Source of the DNA: CAXBCP01 sp963977005
GTDB taxonomy: Bacteria; Pseudomonadota; Alphaproteobacteria; MPNO01; UBA830
DNA: 64,000 nucleotides
Direction: 5' to 3'
NCBI GenBank assembly: GCA_963977005.1
Contig: CAXBMQ010000006.1
Span: 124,001 to 188,000, forward strand
A model generated the notes under the pieces. That model was not told where the DNA came from. It did not search any database and saw nothing but the letters and a program-made list of their open reading frames with translations. The stretch's first letter is position 1. Every line of letters begins with the position of its first letter. Of this stretch, positions 27,248 to 36,154 are shown piece after piece. The translations under genes and the position numbers were made by a program.

Positions 27248-28216
27248 TCAGATCGGCATGCCGCTCATGCCGACGAACTGGCTGACGATGAACCCGATAT
27301 ACAGCGCAAGCAGAATGGATCCTTCGAGCCGGCTGATCCGCCTGCCCGACAGCATAAAGGGAATAATCAGCGCCGTGGCGGCCAGCAGGACCCAGAGATC
27401 GAAGCCAATGATCTTGTCCGAAAACGGCAGCGGCGCGAACAGGGCCGTTACGCCCGTGATTCCGAACAGGTTGAACAGGTTGCTGCCCAGCACATTTCCG
27501 ACGCAGACGTCTGAATGCCCGCGATACGCGGCGACGATGGATGTCGCAAGTTCCGGCAGCGATGTGCCGATGGCGACCACGGTAAGCCCGATGACCTCTT
27601 CCGGCACGCCGAATTCCTTGGCCAGCGTCGTCGCACCGGTGACCAGCCATTCGGCCCCGACCACGACCGCGAACAGGCCGACGACGATGATCCCGGCGAT
27701 GCTCACCGTGCGCAGCGGGATGGTGCCCATCTCCGCGGCTTCGTCGCGGTGCAGCTCGGCGACTTCGTCGTTGCTCTTGTTGTCGTGCCAGACCGTGAAG
27801 CCGATATAGGACATCAGCGCAATCAGCATCAGCGCACCCTGCCAGAACACGATCTGGCCGGACATGCCGAGCCCGACATAAACAAGGGTTACCGCGGACA
27901 TGCCCAAAAGGTCGCGTTTGACGGCACCCGGATGTACCGCGATCGGGGCGATAACGGCAGCGACGCCGAGAATCAGCAGAATATTGGCAATATTGCTGCC
28001 GACCACGTTACCGACGGCAAGTCCCGGCGATCCCACCAGGGCCGCATTTACGCTGACGACCATTTCCGGCAGGGAGGTACCGAAGCCGACGATCGTCAGG
28101 CCCACGATCAGCGGCGATACGCCAAGCCGCTGCGCCAGGGCCACCGAACCGCGTACCACGGACTCGCCCCCGAAGAGCAGCAGGGCAAAACCGGCAATAA
28201 TCAGAAAATATGTCAT
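27248..28216 (-). CDS. calcium/sodium exchanger of the CaCA family
   Basis: A 322-residue inner-membrane antiporter with about ten hydrophobic segments. The two alpha-repeats are plain: GFGTSLPEMVVS with GNVVGSNIANIL near residues 45-85, and AIGTSLPELATS with GNVLGSNLFNLF near residues 205-245. Each holds the acidic and Ser/Asn residues that bind cations. It resembles YrbG-type exchangers; the exact ion pair cannot be read from sequence. It is divergent from the Kef-like antiporter across 210 bases. Confidence 0.93.
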   Translation of the reverse strand: MTYFLIIAGFALLLFGGESVVRGSVALAQRLGVSPLIVGLTIVGFGTSLPEMVVSVNAALVGSPGLAVGNVVGSNIANILLILGVAAVIAPIAVHPGAVKRDLLGMSAVTLVYVGLGMSGQIVFWQGALMLIALMSYIGFTVWHDNKSNDEVAELHRDEAAEMGTIPLRTVSIAGIIVVGLFAVVVGAEWLVTGATTLAKEFGVPEEVIGLTVVAIGTSLPELATSIVAAYRGHSDVCVGNVLGSNLFNLFGITGVTALFAPLPFSDKIIGFDLWVLLAATALIIPFMLSGRRISRLEGSILLALYIGFIVSQFVGMSGMPI

Positions 28217-28426
28217 TCAGCTGGTTTGAAGGCGCAGATGGTTCAAAGGACGCGGGTTAAAACAGATGGCTTCGTAACATGCTGCGCCGTAGATCACCAA
28301 TCACGGCCGCATGTCCGGAGACAACGAATGCTGCATGTATATGGTACCCACATGGTTAATTTTCCATAGAAGTCGTATTTTCCGTTATGGTGGCTTTTAT
28401 TCCGTCGCCCACGATACAAAACGCCC

Positions 28427-30172
28427 ATGCATGACGCTTCCTTCCTGAGCGAAACCCTCATTTTTCTGATCGCAGCGGTCGTGGTGGCGCCCATCTTCCA
28501 GCGGCTCCGCTCCAGTCTGGTGCTTGGCTATCTGGTCGCCGGGGTGATTATCGGTCCGGGGGCACTTGGCCTGATTTCGGGCTCCGAGCAGGTCCATAAT
28601 ATCGCCGAGCTTGGCGTTGTCTTCCTGCTCTTTACCATCGGGCTGGAGCTCAGCGTCGACCGGCTCAAGGTGATCCGGAACCAGATATTCGGCGTCGGCA
28701 CCGCGCAGGTGGTGGTTACCTCCATCGTTATTGCAGCGGTCGCATGGTCGGTCGGGTTTTCGCTTGAAACATCGGTAATCATCGGCGGCGGGCTCGCTCT
28801 GTCGTCGACCGCCGTCGTTCTTCAACTGCTGTCCGAACGTGGCGAATTGTCGTCACGCCGGGGCCGTCTGACCTTTGCCATCCTGCTGTTGCAGGATCTC
28901 GCCGTCGTCCCGCTGCTGGCGCTGGTGCCGGCCTTCGCCGGCGAGGGCGAGGGCACTGTCATGGCGCTGCTGTGGACGCTCGGAAAAGCGCTGCTGCTGC
29001 TGGCGGGCGTTGCGATTTTCGGCCGGTTCGTCGTCCGTCCGTTGTTTCGCGCCGTGGCCGTCGGCCGGTCGTCGGAGTTGTTTGCCGCGGTCACGCTGGC
29101 CGTCCTGCTCGGCATGGCCTGGCTGACCGGTACGTTCGGCCTGTCGCTGGCTATCGGTGGCTTCCTCGCCGGGCTGTTGCTGGCCGAGACCGAATACCGC
29201 CACCAGGTCGCCGCCGATATCCAGCCGTTCCGCGGCCTGCTGCTCGGCCTGTTTTTCATGACCGTCGGTATCAGTCTCGATCTCGGGATCATCTTCGAGA
29301 ACACGCTGCTGGTGCTCGGCCTGCTGGCCGGGCTTATCGTGCTCAAAACCGCGATTACCCTGGTTTTGTGCCGGATCAGCGGCGTATCGACCGCCGTCAG
29401 CCTGAATACGGCGCTGGTACTTGGCCAGGCGGGCGAATTCGGTTTCGTGCTGTTCGCGCTCGCCGGCGGGTTCGGTCTGCTGGAACCGCGCGAGGCGACC
29501 ATTCTTTCCGCCGTCATCGCGCTGAGCATGGCGCTGACGCCGGGTCTCGCCTGGCTCGGCAACCGGTCGCACAAGCGGCTGGAAGCGCACCTCGCCGACA
29601 AACAGGAAGACATGCGGTCCGAGAGTGCCGACATGAAGGATCACGTAATCATCGCGGGTTTCGGCCGGGTAGGGCAGTCGGTGGTCAAAACCCTGTCGTC
29701 CGCCGGTATACCTTACGTCGCGGTCGAGTTCGAACCGACGCGTGTCGCCGAGGCGCGGGCACAGGGCCTGTCGGTCTATTACGGCGATGCCAGCCGGGTC
29801 GAGGTGCTCGAAGCCCTTGGCGCCGACCGCGCGCGGGCCGCGGTGATCATCCTCGACAACGCGACCGCCGCGGAACGCGTGGTCAACCTGCTGCACCGGC
29901 GTTTTCCCAAGCTGAACATATATGTCCGTGCCCGCGACAACGCCCACAAGCGCCGCCTGGCAACCGCGGGCGCCAGCGGCATCGTGCACGAGACGTATGA
30001 GCTCAGCCTGCAGCTCGGCGAAACGGTCCTGCGCGGCTACGGCACGCCCGACGACCGCATCCAGGAAATCATCCGCGACCACCGCGCCGACGATTACGCG
30101 CTGCTGTCTGATGTGATCCTGCCGGTGACGGATACGAAGGGCGGGGAGAAGAAGCAGGGGCCGCGGAAGTAG
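28427..30172 (+). CDS. CPA2-type cation/proton antiporter with TrkA-N domain (Kef-like)
   Basis: A 581-residue protein. The first 390 residues form a Na/H-exchanger-like membrane domain with about twelve helices. A RCK/TrkA-N domain follows (about residues 405-520) with the Rossmann motif GFGRVGQ and an acidic strand end, FEPTR. This matches KefB/KefC-type potassium efflux or related monovalent-cation antiporters gated by nucleotides or glutathione adducts. No ancillary KefF/KefG gene is adjacent. The C-terminal tail is charged. Confidence 0.9.
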   Translation: MHDASFLSETLIFLIAAVVVAPIFQRLRSSLVLGYLVAGVIIGPGALGLISGSEQVHNIAELGVVFLLFTIGLELSVDRLKVIRNQIFGVGTAQVVVTSIVIAAVAWSVGFSLETSVIIGGGLALSSTAVVLQLLSERGELSSRRGRLTFAILLLQDLAVVPLLALVPAFAGEGEGTVMALLWTLGKALLLLAGVAIFGRFVVRPLFRAVAVGRSSELFAAVTLAVLLGMAWLTGTFGLSLAIGGFLAGLLLAETEYRHQVAADIQPFRGLLLGLFFMTVGISLDLGIIFENTLLVLGLLAGLIVLKTAITLVLCRISGVSTAVSLNTALVLGQAGEFGFVLFALAGGFGLLEPREATILSAVIALSMALTPGLAWLGNRSHKRLEAHLADKQEDMRSESADMKDHVIIAGFGRVGQSVVKTLSSAGIPYVAVEFEPTRVAEARAQGLSVYYGDASRVEVLEALGADRARAAVIILDNATAAERVVNLLHRRFPKLNIYVRARDNAHKRRLATAGASGIVHETYELSLQLGETVLRGYGTPDDRIQEIIRDHRADDYALLSDVILPVTDTKGGEKKQGPRK

Positions 30173-30200
30173 GACGAGGGTTTCAACCGCGTACAAAACA

Positions 30201-30231
30201 TACTCCCCCGCCCTTGTGGCGGGGGTCCATT
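30201..30231 (+). repeat. left terminal palindrome of the nuclease unit
   Basis: Arms CCCCCGCC and GGCGGGGG (perfect, 8 bases) around loop CTTGT, preceded by TACT and followed by TCCATT. Confidence 0.88.
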
Positions 30232-30253
30232 TTTGGGTACGGGAAACATTGGC

Positions 30254-30547
30254 ATGGATGGGAAATTCTACGTCTATCTTCTCGCAAGCGGAAAACTCGG
30301 CACCCTCTACATAGGCTACACGTCCGATCTTGCACGCAGGGTTTACGAACACCGTGAAGGCGCGATTCCCGGCTTTGCCCGAAAATACGGTGTTAGACGT
30401 CTGGTGTACTTCGAGGTCTTCGACGACCCGCGTCTCGCACATCAGCGCGAAAGGTCGCTGAAAAAGTGGCGACGCGACTGGAAAATCAATCTGATCGAGC
30501 GAGATAATCCCGAATGGATCGATTTGTATGACGGTTTGAACAACTGA
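30254..30547 (+). CDS. small GIY-YIG endonuclease, single domain
   Basis: A 97-residue protein made of one GIY-YIG catalytic domain: FYVYLL (residues 5-10) as the GIY strand, LYIGYTSDL (18-26) with YIG, the catalytic-type Arg in ARRVYEHR (27-34), KYGVRRLVYFE, and a Glu in the QRERSLKKWRR helix (about residue 70), followed by NPEWIDLYD. It belongs to the short stand-alone group (YhbQ/UPF0213-like), not to UvrC or homing endonucleases. I chose the ATG at 30254; a TTG at 30233 would start at the edge of the left repeat. The gene lies between two inverted palindromes that share their loop with dispersed repeats, suggesting that the repeat may be its substrate. Confidence 0.9.
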   Translation: MDGKFYVYLLASGKLGTLYIGYTSDLARRVYEHREGAIPGFARKYGVRRLVYFEVFDDPRLAHQRERSLKKWRRDWKINLIERDNPEWIDLYDGLNN

Positions 30548-30589
30548 AGGGAGGCCGTTCTCTCACGCCGCCAAGCGCCCGGTTGCCGG

Positions 30590-30620
30590 AATGGACCCCC
30601 GCCACAAGGGCGGGGGAATA
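30590..30620 (-). repeat. right terminal palindrome of the nuclease unit
   Basis: Reverse-complement copy of the left palindrome: arms CCCCCGCC and GGCGGGGG around ACAAG (CTTGT on the other strand). One mismatch to the left copy over 31 bases. Confidence 0.88.
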
Positions 30621-30653
30621 CCTGAGGAGATAGCGAGATTCGCTCTCCTTTAA

Positions 30654-30680
30654 AGCCCTGGGCCTTATGGCGGGGGACTA
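30654..30680 (+). repeat. decayed copy of the palindromic repeat
   Basis: GGGCCTTATGGCGGGGGACTA retains the right arm and most of the loop of the family, but the left arm no longer pairs fully. It lies between the nuclease unit and the next intact copy. Confidence 0.4.
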
Positions 30681-30739
30681 GATTGGGGTAGGCGGGGCGC
30701 TAGATATGGCAGGGGTGAGAGAGGATCTCCAATAATACC

Positions 30740-30768
30740 TATTCCCCCGGGCCTGTCCCGGGGGTCCA
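30740..30768 (+). repeat. palindromic repeat, CCTGT-loop variant
   Basis: Arms CCCCCGGG and CCCGGGGG (perfect, 8 bases) around CCTGT, with the same left flank TATT and right flank TCCA as the nuclease-unit termini. It lies just beyond the 3' end of uvrB. The 30548-30811 interval holds only these repeats. Confidence 0.8.
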
Positions 30769-30811
30769 TGGTGGCGCAGGACTGGTTTGTTTGATCGGGA
30801 AAACCGGCCGC

Positions 30812-32953
30812 CTAACGCTTCCGCGCCTTACCCGTCTTGCTTGTCTTCCCCGGTTTCCGGTTGCGCCCGGTGCGCTTGGCGGAGTCGATGCGGGCCTGCA
30901 GGCGCCGCGGGCCGGAGGGCACGCCGATTTCCATGTTTTCGAGCCGGTGCAGCTCGTCGCGCAGCCTTGCGGCTTCCTCGAATTCGAGGTTGGCGGCTGC
31001 CTCGCGCATGCGCTCGTCGAGTTCCTTCAGATAGGCTTTCAGGTTGTGGCCGACGAGGTGCGGGTTGTCCTCGTCGCCGGTCTCGACGGTAAACGAATCC
31101 TGCGAATAGACGCTTTCCAGGATGTCGCCGATATCCTTGCGCACGCTTTCGGGCGTGATGCCGTTGGCGGCGTTATAGGCCTGCTGCTTTTCGCGCCGGC
31201 GGTTGGTTTCGTCCATCGCGTATTGCAGCGAGTCCGTCATCTTGTCGGCATACAGGACCACCCGGCCTTCGAGGTTGCGGGCGGCGCGGCCGATGGTCTG
31301 GACCAGGGACGTTTTCGAGCGCAGGAAGCCTTCCTTGTCGGCGTCCAGGATCGCGACCAGCGCGCATTCGGGAATGTCGAGCCCCTCGCGCAGCAGGTTG
31401 ATGCCGATCAGCACGTCGAACGCACCGAGGCGCAGATCGCGAATGATCTCGATGCGTTCCAGGGTGTCGATATCCGAATGCAGGTAGCGCACGCGGATGC
31501 CGGCTTCCTGCATGTATTCGGTGAGGTCTTCGGCCATGCGCTTGGTCAGCGTGGTCACCAGCACGCGCTGGTTCTTCGCCGCGCATTCGCGGGCCTCGTT
31601 CAGCAGGTCGTCGACCTGGTTGGCGACCGGGCGGATGATGCAGACCGGGTCGATCAGCCCGGTGGGGCGGATGACCTGTTCGACGAACACGCCGCCGGTC
31701 TGTTCCATTTCCCACGGACCCGGCGTCGCGGAGACATGCACCGTCTGCGGGCGCATGGCTTCCCATTCCTCGAACTTGAGCGGGCGATTGTCGATGCAGG
31801 ACGGCAGGCGAAAACCGAATTCGGCGAGGGTCGATTTGCGGTTGAAGTCGCCTTTGAACATGCCGCCGATCTGCGGCACCGTCACGTGGGACTCGTCGAC
31901 GATCAGCAGCGCGTCGTCCGGGATGTACTCGAACAGGGTCGGCGGCGGTTCGCCCGCGCCGCGCCCGGTCAGGTAGCGCGAATAGTTCTCGATGCCCGAA
32001 CAATGCCCCGTGGTTTCGAGCATCTCGATGTCGAACATTGCACGCTGTTCCAGCCGCTGGGCCTCCAGCAGCTTGTTATTCGCCTCGAACCACGCGAGAC
32101 GGTCTTTCAGTTCGGCCTTTATCTGTCCGATCGCCTGCTGCACCGTCGGGCGCGGCGTGACGTAATGCGAATTCGCATAGATGGTGATCTGGTCGAGCTT
32201 GCCGGTGCGTTCGCCGGTCAGCGGGTCGAATTCGTGAATTTCCTCGATCTCGTCACCGAAGAACGACAGCCGCCAGGCACGGTCCTCGTAATGGGCGGGG
32301 AAAATCTCCACCGAATCGCCGCGCACCCTGAAGGTGCCGCGGATAAAGTTCTGGTCGTTGCGGCGATATTGCAGCGACACGAATTTCTGCAGCAGGTCTG
32401 AAATTTCCGTGGTCTGCCCGACCTTCAGCGGGATGGTCATCGACTGATAGGATTCAAGGCTGCCGATACCGTATATGCACGACACGCTGGCGACCAGAAT
32501 GACATCGCGGCGCTCCATCAGCGCGCGGGTCGCGGCATGGCGCATCCGGTCGATCTGTTCGTTGATCGACGCGTCCTTCTCGATAAACGTATCCGACCGG
32601 GCGACATAGGCCTCCGGCTGGTAATAGTCGTAATAGGACACGAAATACTCGACCGCGTTATGCGGAAAGAACGATTTCATCTCGCCGTAAAGCTGGGCGG
32701 CGAGCGTCTTGTTGGGCGCCAGCACCAGTGTCGGGCGGCCCAGTTCCTGAATGACATGCGCCATGGTGAACGTCTTGCCCGACCCGGTGACGCCGAGCAG
32801 GACCTGGTCTTTTTCGTGGGCCCGCACGCCTTCGAGCAGCTCGGCAATCGCCTGCGGCTGGTCGCCGGCTGGCGTGTAATCCGACACGATCCGGAACGGA
32901 ATGCTGTCATCCGGTGTCGGCAGGGCGGGGCGGTCGGTGAGTACGGTGTTCAT
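30812..32953 (-). CDS. uvrB: excinuclease ABC subunit UvrB
   Basis: A 713-residue DNA-damage recognition helicase. Walker A (GVTGSGKTFT) is near residue 55, followed by the beta-hairpin region YYDYYQPEAYV that inserts into damaged DNA, DESHVT (Walker B), LREGLDIPE, IGRAARN, and a C-terminal UVR motif (LKELDERMREAAANLEFEEAARLRD) that contacts UvrC. A Lys/Arg-rich tail follows. The start at 32953 gives the usual N-terminus; the frame is open 23 codons further. I saw no LexA site upstream. Confidence 0.97.
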   Translation of the reverse strand: MNTVLTDRPALPTPDDSIPFRIVSDYTPAGDQPQAIAELLEGVRAHEKDQVLLGVTGSGKTFTMAHVIQELGRPTLVLAPNKTLAAQLYGEMKSFFPHNAVEYFVSYYDYYQPEAYVARSDTFIEKDASINEQIDRMRHAATRALMERRDVILVASVSCIYGIGSLESYQSMTIPLKVGQTTEISDLLQKFVSLQYRRNDQNFIRGTFRVRGDSVEIFPAHYEDRAWRLSFFGDEIEEIHEFDPLTGERTGKLDQITIYANSHYVTPRPTVQQAIGQIKAELKDRLAWFEANNKLLEAQRLEQRAMFDIEMLETTGHCSGIENYSRYLTGRGAGEPPPTLFEYIPDDALLIVDESHVTVPQIGGMFKGDFNRKSTLAEFGFRLPSCIDNRPLKFEEWEAMRPQTVHVSATPGPWEMEQTGGVFVEQVIRPTGLIDPVCIIRPVANQVDDLLNEARECAAKNQRVLVTTLTKRMAEDLTEYMQEAGIRVRYLHSDIDTLERIEIIRDLRLGAFDVLIGINLLREGLDIPECALVAILDADKEGFLRSKTSLVQTIGRAARNLEGRVVLYADKMTDSLQYAMDETNRRREKQQAYNAANGITPESVRKDIGDILESVYSQDSFTVETGDEDNPHLVGHNLKAYLKELDERMREAAANLEFEEAARLRDELHRLENMEIGVPSGPRRLQARIDSAKRTGRNRKPGKTSKTGKARKR

Positions 32954-33040
32954 GCGCTTAATATGGCGCGGTCGGGGGTGGATTTCCAGTTGGGTTGATG
33001 GTTTCCCCTTTGCTGCCGCCATTTACTGACGAATAAACCT

Positions 33041-33068
33041 GTCATCCCGGCACAAGGCCGGGGTGACA
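33041..33068 (-). repeat. palindromic repeat, CTTGT-loop family
   Basis: In the minus direction the arms are CCCGGC and GCCGGG around CTTGT. Both outer flanks read TGTCA outward, so the palindrome extends to about 14 bases per side with two mismatches. It fills the short gap between uvrB and the sortase gene. Confidence 0.8.
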
Positions 33069-33074
33069 CTTCTA

Positions 33075-33695
33075 TCAGGGGATAGACGAGCGTGCGGGGC
33101 CTGTGAGCACCTGACCTTCTACTGGCACCGCATGCACCAGATAGCGCAGCGGGCCGCCGGGGATCAGGGCGTCGAACGGGTAACACGTCACGAGCACGAG
33201 CCCGTCGGACTCCACCGGCGCCGCCCAGGGCCGGCGGGCATCGGCGATGGACGTGGCCGCCACGCGGTAGGTCAGTGTTTCTCCGTCGGGGCGCTGGATC
33301 TCGACCCGGTTTCCGGGCTTCAGCGCGGCAAGGACCTTCAGGTGCGTATCCCGGTGGCCGCCGATCATGCTGAGACCCCGGCGTCCCGGCGCGGCGGTGC
33401 CGGTGACATGCCCGGGGCCGAAGGCCAGCGCCTGGCCGCTCGCCCCCGCCAGGACGATCAGGTCGGCATCGACCGACGGCAGCTTGAGCCGGGCAACCGG
33501 CCAGGTATCGGCCCACGGCCAGGGCTTCGCCCGGTCTTCGCCCGCCAGCGTGCGGTGCCAGGCGCGGTGGAGCAACACTTGCGCGACCGCAGCCTTTGCC
33601 GGGATGAACAGCGCGCTGCCGAGCTGCCAGAACCCGGCAATGGCAAGAAGGGTCCCGGCGACAGCGAGGGCCTGCCGCCGGGACGGGGCGCGCAT
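33075..33695 (-). CDS. class GN sortase
   Basis: A 206-residue sortase with an N-terminal membrane anchor (about residues 8-30) and the catalytic triad His in MIGGHRDTH, Cys in VLVTCYPFD and Arg in GGPLRYLV. This is the marine proteobacterial type (TIGR03784, class GN), which occurs beside a dedicated substrate protein. That substrate is the adjacent VIT/vWA protein, whose stop overlaps this start by one base (TGATG). It should cleave the substrate's C-terminal signal at the inner membrane. Confidence 0.93.
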   Translation of the reverse strand: MRAPSRRQALAVAGTLLAIAGFWQLGSALFIPAKAAVAQVLLHRAWHRTLAGEDRAKPWPWADTWPVARLKLPSVDADLIVLAGASGQALAFGPGHVTGTAAPGRRGLSMIGGHRDTHLKVLAALKPGNRVEIQRPDGETLTYRVAATSIADARRPWAAPVESDGLVLVTCYPFDALIPGGPLRYLVHAVPVEGQVLTGPARSSIP

Positions 33696-35938
33696 CAGGC
33701 GGCGCGCCCGGGGCGGGGAATGGCGACCACCAGCACCATCCCCGCGATGATCAGCAGCCCGAATCCGATGGCGAGGTGGACGAAGAACGGTGTCGCCCCT
33801 GCCGGCAGGAGCACCGGCCTGGTGGCGATGTCCGCTTTTGCCCTTGCGCCGCTGCGCTGCAGGGCCGCCTGCGGCGGCGGGGCGGCGGCACGTTTGAGCA
33901 AGCGCTTGCCCATGGTCGTGTCGAATTTCCAGCCATGCGGCAGGTTCAGCGGCACGTCGCCCGAGGTCAGCGGTGTCTCCGCCGGCCGCGCAACGGTCTG
34001 TTCCGTCGCCAGCAGGCTGGTGTAGCGGGTCACCAGACTGTGGGTGAGGCCGACCTTTGTGATTGCCGCCCTGACCGTCTCAGGCGGGGCGCCGTCCCGC
34101 AGGCTGTCGGTCAGCGCGGTGACCTTCGCACGTGCCCACAGGGTCGAGATCCCCTTGGCCGGGCGGATGTCGCGCAGTCTCAGCGCCGTTTTCCAGCCGC
34201 CGGCTCCTATCGAGAGCAGGGTATCCGTGTCCAGCGTGTCGGCGGAAAGGCGGCTCACCAGCGTTACGGGTTCGCCGAAATAGAGATCGGGAGTCTTCGC
34301 CGGGAAACTTTCCGACGCCGTGTCGGCGGCGTCACCGTCCCGCCACACGAAAGTAACATCGGTCAGCGCCGGGCGTTCGAGCTTGTCGAACAGCGTCGTC
34401 ATGCGGGCGCCGACCTGTTTGAGGTCCGGGATATAGAGGAACGTGCCGCGCCCCGCCTCGGCCGCCTTGCGCATGAAGTAGCTGTTCGGGGCCGAGCCGA
34501 TCCCGACGGTAAACAGGCGCGCGTTGCCGAGCCGCCGGCGGATATCCCTGAACAGCTCGGTCTCGTTGGATACCGCGCCGTCGGTGACGAACACCACCTG
34601 TTTAAGGCGGTTCTGCGGCGTATCGCCCTCCAGCGCGGCGTGCAGGGCGGGGCGCATGACGGTCCCGCCATCCGCCGTCGTATTGCGCAGGAACAGTTTG
34701 GCGAACAGCCGGTTGGTATCGCTCGCCGGCATCGCCCGGTCGAACAGCGTGTCGGTGTCGTTGGAAAAGCGGATCAGGTTGAAGCGGTCCTGCGCCCCGA
34801 GCCGGTCGATCGCCGTATCCAGCGCCGAGCGGGCGGCGCGGATCGACACCCCGCCCATCGACCCGGACCGGTCGAGGATAAAGACGACATCGCGGGGACG
34901 ATCGGTGCCGGTGTCCTGCTTCGGGGCCGGCGGCATGATCAGTGCGGTGACGAATACGTCCTCCCCGATAGTTTCGCGGAAAGCGGCGACCAGCGGTTCC
35001 GCGGTCAACGCCGGCGTCCAGGTCAGGGTGAAATCCCGGTCGGCGGGGACGGCCTTGTCGTCCAACGCGACGCGGCGCCTGCCGTCGCCCCTCCCTTCGA
35101 TGCCCACGTTATGACTGTCGCTGGCAACCGATACGAGTTTCATGCCGGCATCGAGATTGACTGTCAGCGTGACCGGGTTGCCGGGCGGCGCGACCGCCGG
35201 GTCCTTCACGGGGATGCGGATTTCGGGCAGTGCGTCGCGCAAGCTTCCCGGCATGCCGTCGCCGTTATCGATAACCGGTTGTCTGACCATCTTCACGGCA
35301 CCGGCCGCCGGGTCGAATCGCGGTGCGACGACCAGCGGAAAGCGGAGGCTGAACCTGCCGCGGTCGTAATCGAGCCGCTGGGTGTAGTGCAGCTGCACCG
35401 CGATCCGTTCCCCGGGCGGAATATTGGCGACGTTGTTGGAAAAGATGTTGGGCCGGTGCTGTTCGACCAGCGCGGCGCGGCGGCCCTGGCGTTTGGCCGC
35501 CTCGTATGCTTTGCGCGCGGCCCGGCGCTCGGCAATCTTCGCGTCGATCACGCGTTCGCCGACCACCAGTTTCATTCTGCTGACGGCCGCGTTCTCCGGC
35601 AGCGGAAAGACATACCGCCCTTCGAGCCAGTCTTTGGTGGGATTGACGAAATACTGTTTCACCATGGTGCGCGCGACAATGCCGCTGACGTCGATTTCGA
35701 CCTCGGTCGCGACCAGCGGCGCGGGGGCGTATTCGCCGTGCCGGGTGCTGTGAAACAGCAACTGGCCGCGCTGTACGTCATTCACCGTCATCAGCGGCGG
35801 GGTTTCGCCGATGATTTTCGCGGGGGCAGGGGCAGGGGCGGGAGTCGGGCCGGTCTGGGCGTTGGCGCCGACCGCCGGCAGAGCGATCAGAAAGATCGGC
35901 AGAATCCGCCGGATGGCGGCTGGAATGCGGGCTGACAT
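33695..35938 (-). CDS. class GN sortase target: VIT and von Willebrand A domain protein
   Basis: A 747-residue exported protein: signal peptide to about residue 28, VIT domain (about residues 55-185), vWA domain (about 345-520) with the MIDAS motif DRSGSMGG, and a C-terminal tail with LPAGAT, a hydrophobic helix and terminal Arg residues, the tripartite pattern of a sorting signal. This is the TIGR03788 type of sortase target. The domain mix resembles inter-alpha-trypsin inhibitor heavy chains and suggests metal-dependent binding at the surface. The LP-x-x-x-T signal is not a standard LPXTG. Confidence 0.92.
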   Translation of the reverse strand: MSARIPAAIRRILPIFLIALPAVGANAQTGPTPAPAPAPAKIIGETPPLMTVNDVQRGQLLFHSTRHGEYAPAPLVATEVEIDVSGIVARTMVKQYFVNPTKDWLEGRYVFPLPENAAVSRMKLVVGERVIDAKIAERRAARKAYEAAKRQGRRAALVEQHRPNIFSNNVANIPPGERIAVQLHYTQRLDYDRGRFSLRFPLVVAPRFDPAAGAVKMVRQPVIDNGDGMPGSLRDALPEIRIPVKDPAVAPPGNPVTLTVNLDAGMKLVSVASDSHNVGIEGRGDGRRRVALDDKAVPADRDFTLTWTPALTAEPLVAAFRETIGEDVFVTALIMPPAPKQDTGTDRPRDVVFILDRSGSMGGVSIRAARSALDTAIDRLGAQDRFNLIRFSNDTDTLFDRAMPASDTNRLFAKLFLRNTTADGGTVMRPALHAALEGDTPQNRLKQVVFVTDGAVSNETELFRDIRRRLGNARLFTVGIGSAPNSYFMRKAAEAGRGTFLYIPDLKQVGARMTTLFDKLERPALTDVTFVWRDGDAADTASESFPAKTPDLYFGEPVTLVSRLSADTLDTDTLLSIGAGGWKTALRLRDIRPAKGISTLWARAKVTALTDSLRDGAPPETVRAAITKVGLTHSLVTRYTSLLATEQTVARPAETPLTSGDVPLNLPHGWKFDTTMGKRLLKRAAAPPPQAALQRSGARAKADIATRPVLLPAGATPFFVHLAIGFGLLIIAGMVLVVAIPRPGRAA

Positions 35939-36154
35939 GTTGTTGTTTCCTTTTTATCGGGGCGATGGGAACAGGAAACACCCCCATTGGGGCGGGGGTG
36001 GGGCAAATCGACCCGAAATACGGCGATGCCGTGATCAATCGCGGCGATTTTGTGGCGCAAAAGCCTGTCTGCTGTTGCCTGTATCCCGCCACGGGCGTAA
36101 TTTGCGCGCGCTCGAAACCACCTCGAAAATTTCGGAAAAAAGGTTATTCAGGCC

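Larger units (their letters stand above)
30201..30620. mobile_element. GIY-YIG nuclease gene bracketed by inverted palindromic repeats
   Basis: Two copies of the palindromic repeat (30201-30231 and 30590-30620) lie in opposite orientation and match at 30 of 31 positions. They enclose little except the 97-codon GIY-YIG gene. The 420-base unit therefore looks like a compact element whose ends are the same kind of palindrome found elsewhere in the window. No target-site duplication is visible at the outer edges. Mobility is inferred from structure, not shown. Confidence 0.6.

Noticed and set aside
30254..30547. Reading the small GIY-YIG gene as an intron-borne homing endonuclease
   Set aside because: There is no interrupted host gene, no intron structure and no DNA-binding domain beyond the nuclease core.
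32954..33040. SOS box upstream of uvrB, and likewise upstream of uvrC and ruvC
   Set aside because: I looked for GTTC-N7-GTTC and its complement in these upstream regions and found none, so no SOS regulation is claimed.
33776..35935. Long plus-strand open frame of about 719 codons opposite the VIT/vWA gene
   Set aside because: It is the antisense shadow of a real gene in GC-rich codon context; its translation is Arg/Gly-rich with no domain, while the opposite strand has clear signal peptide, VIT, vWA and sorting motifs.
35980..36001. ACCCCC ... GGGGGT palindrome upstream of the aminotransferase gene
   Set aside because: The loop is longer and lacks CTTGT or CCTGT, and the flanks differ from the repeat family; it may be a chance GC palindrome.
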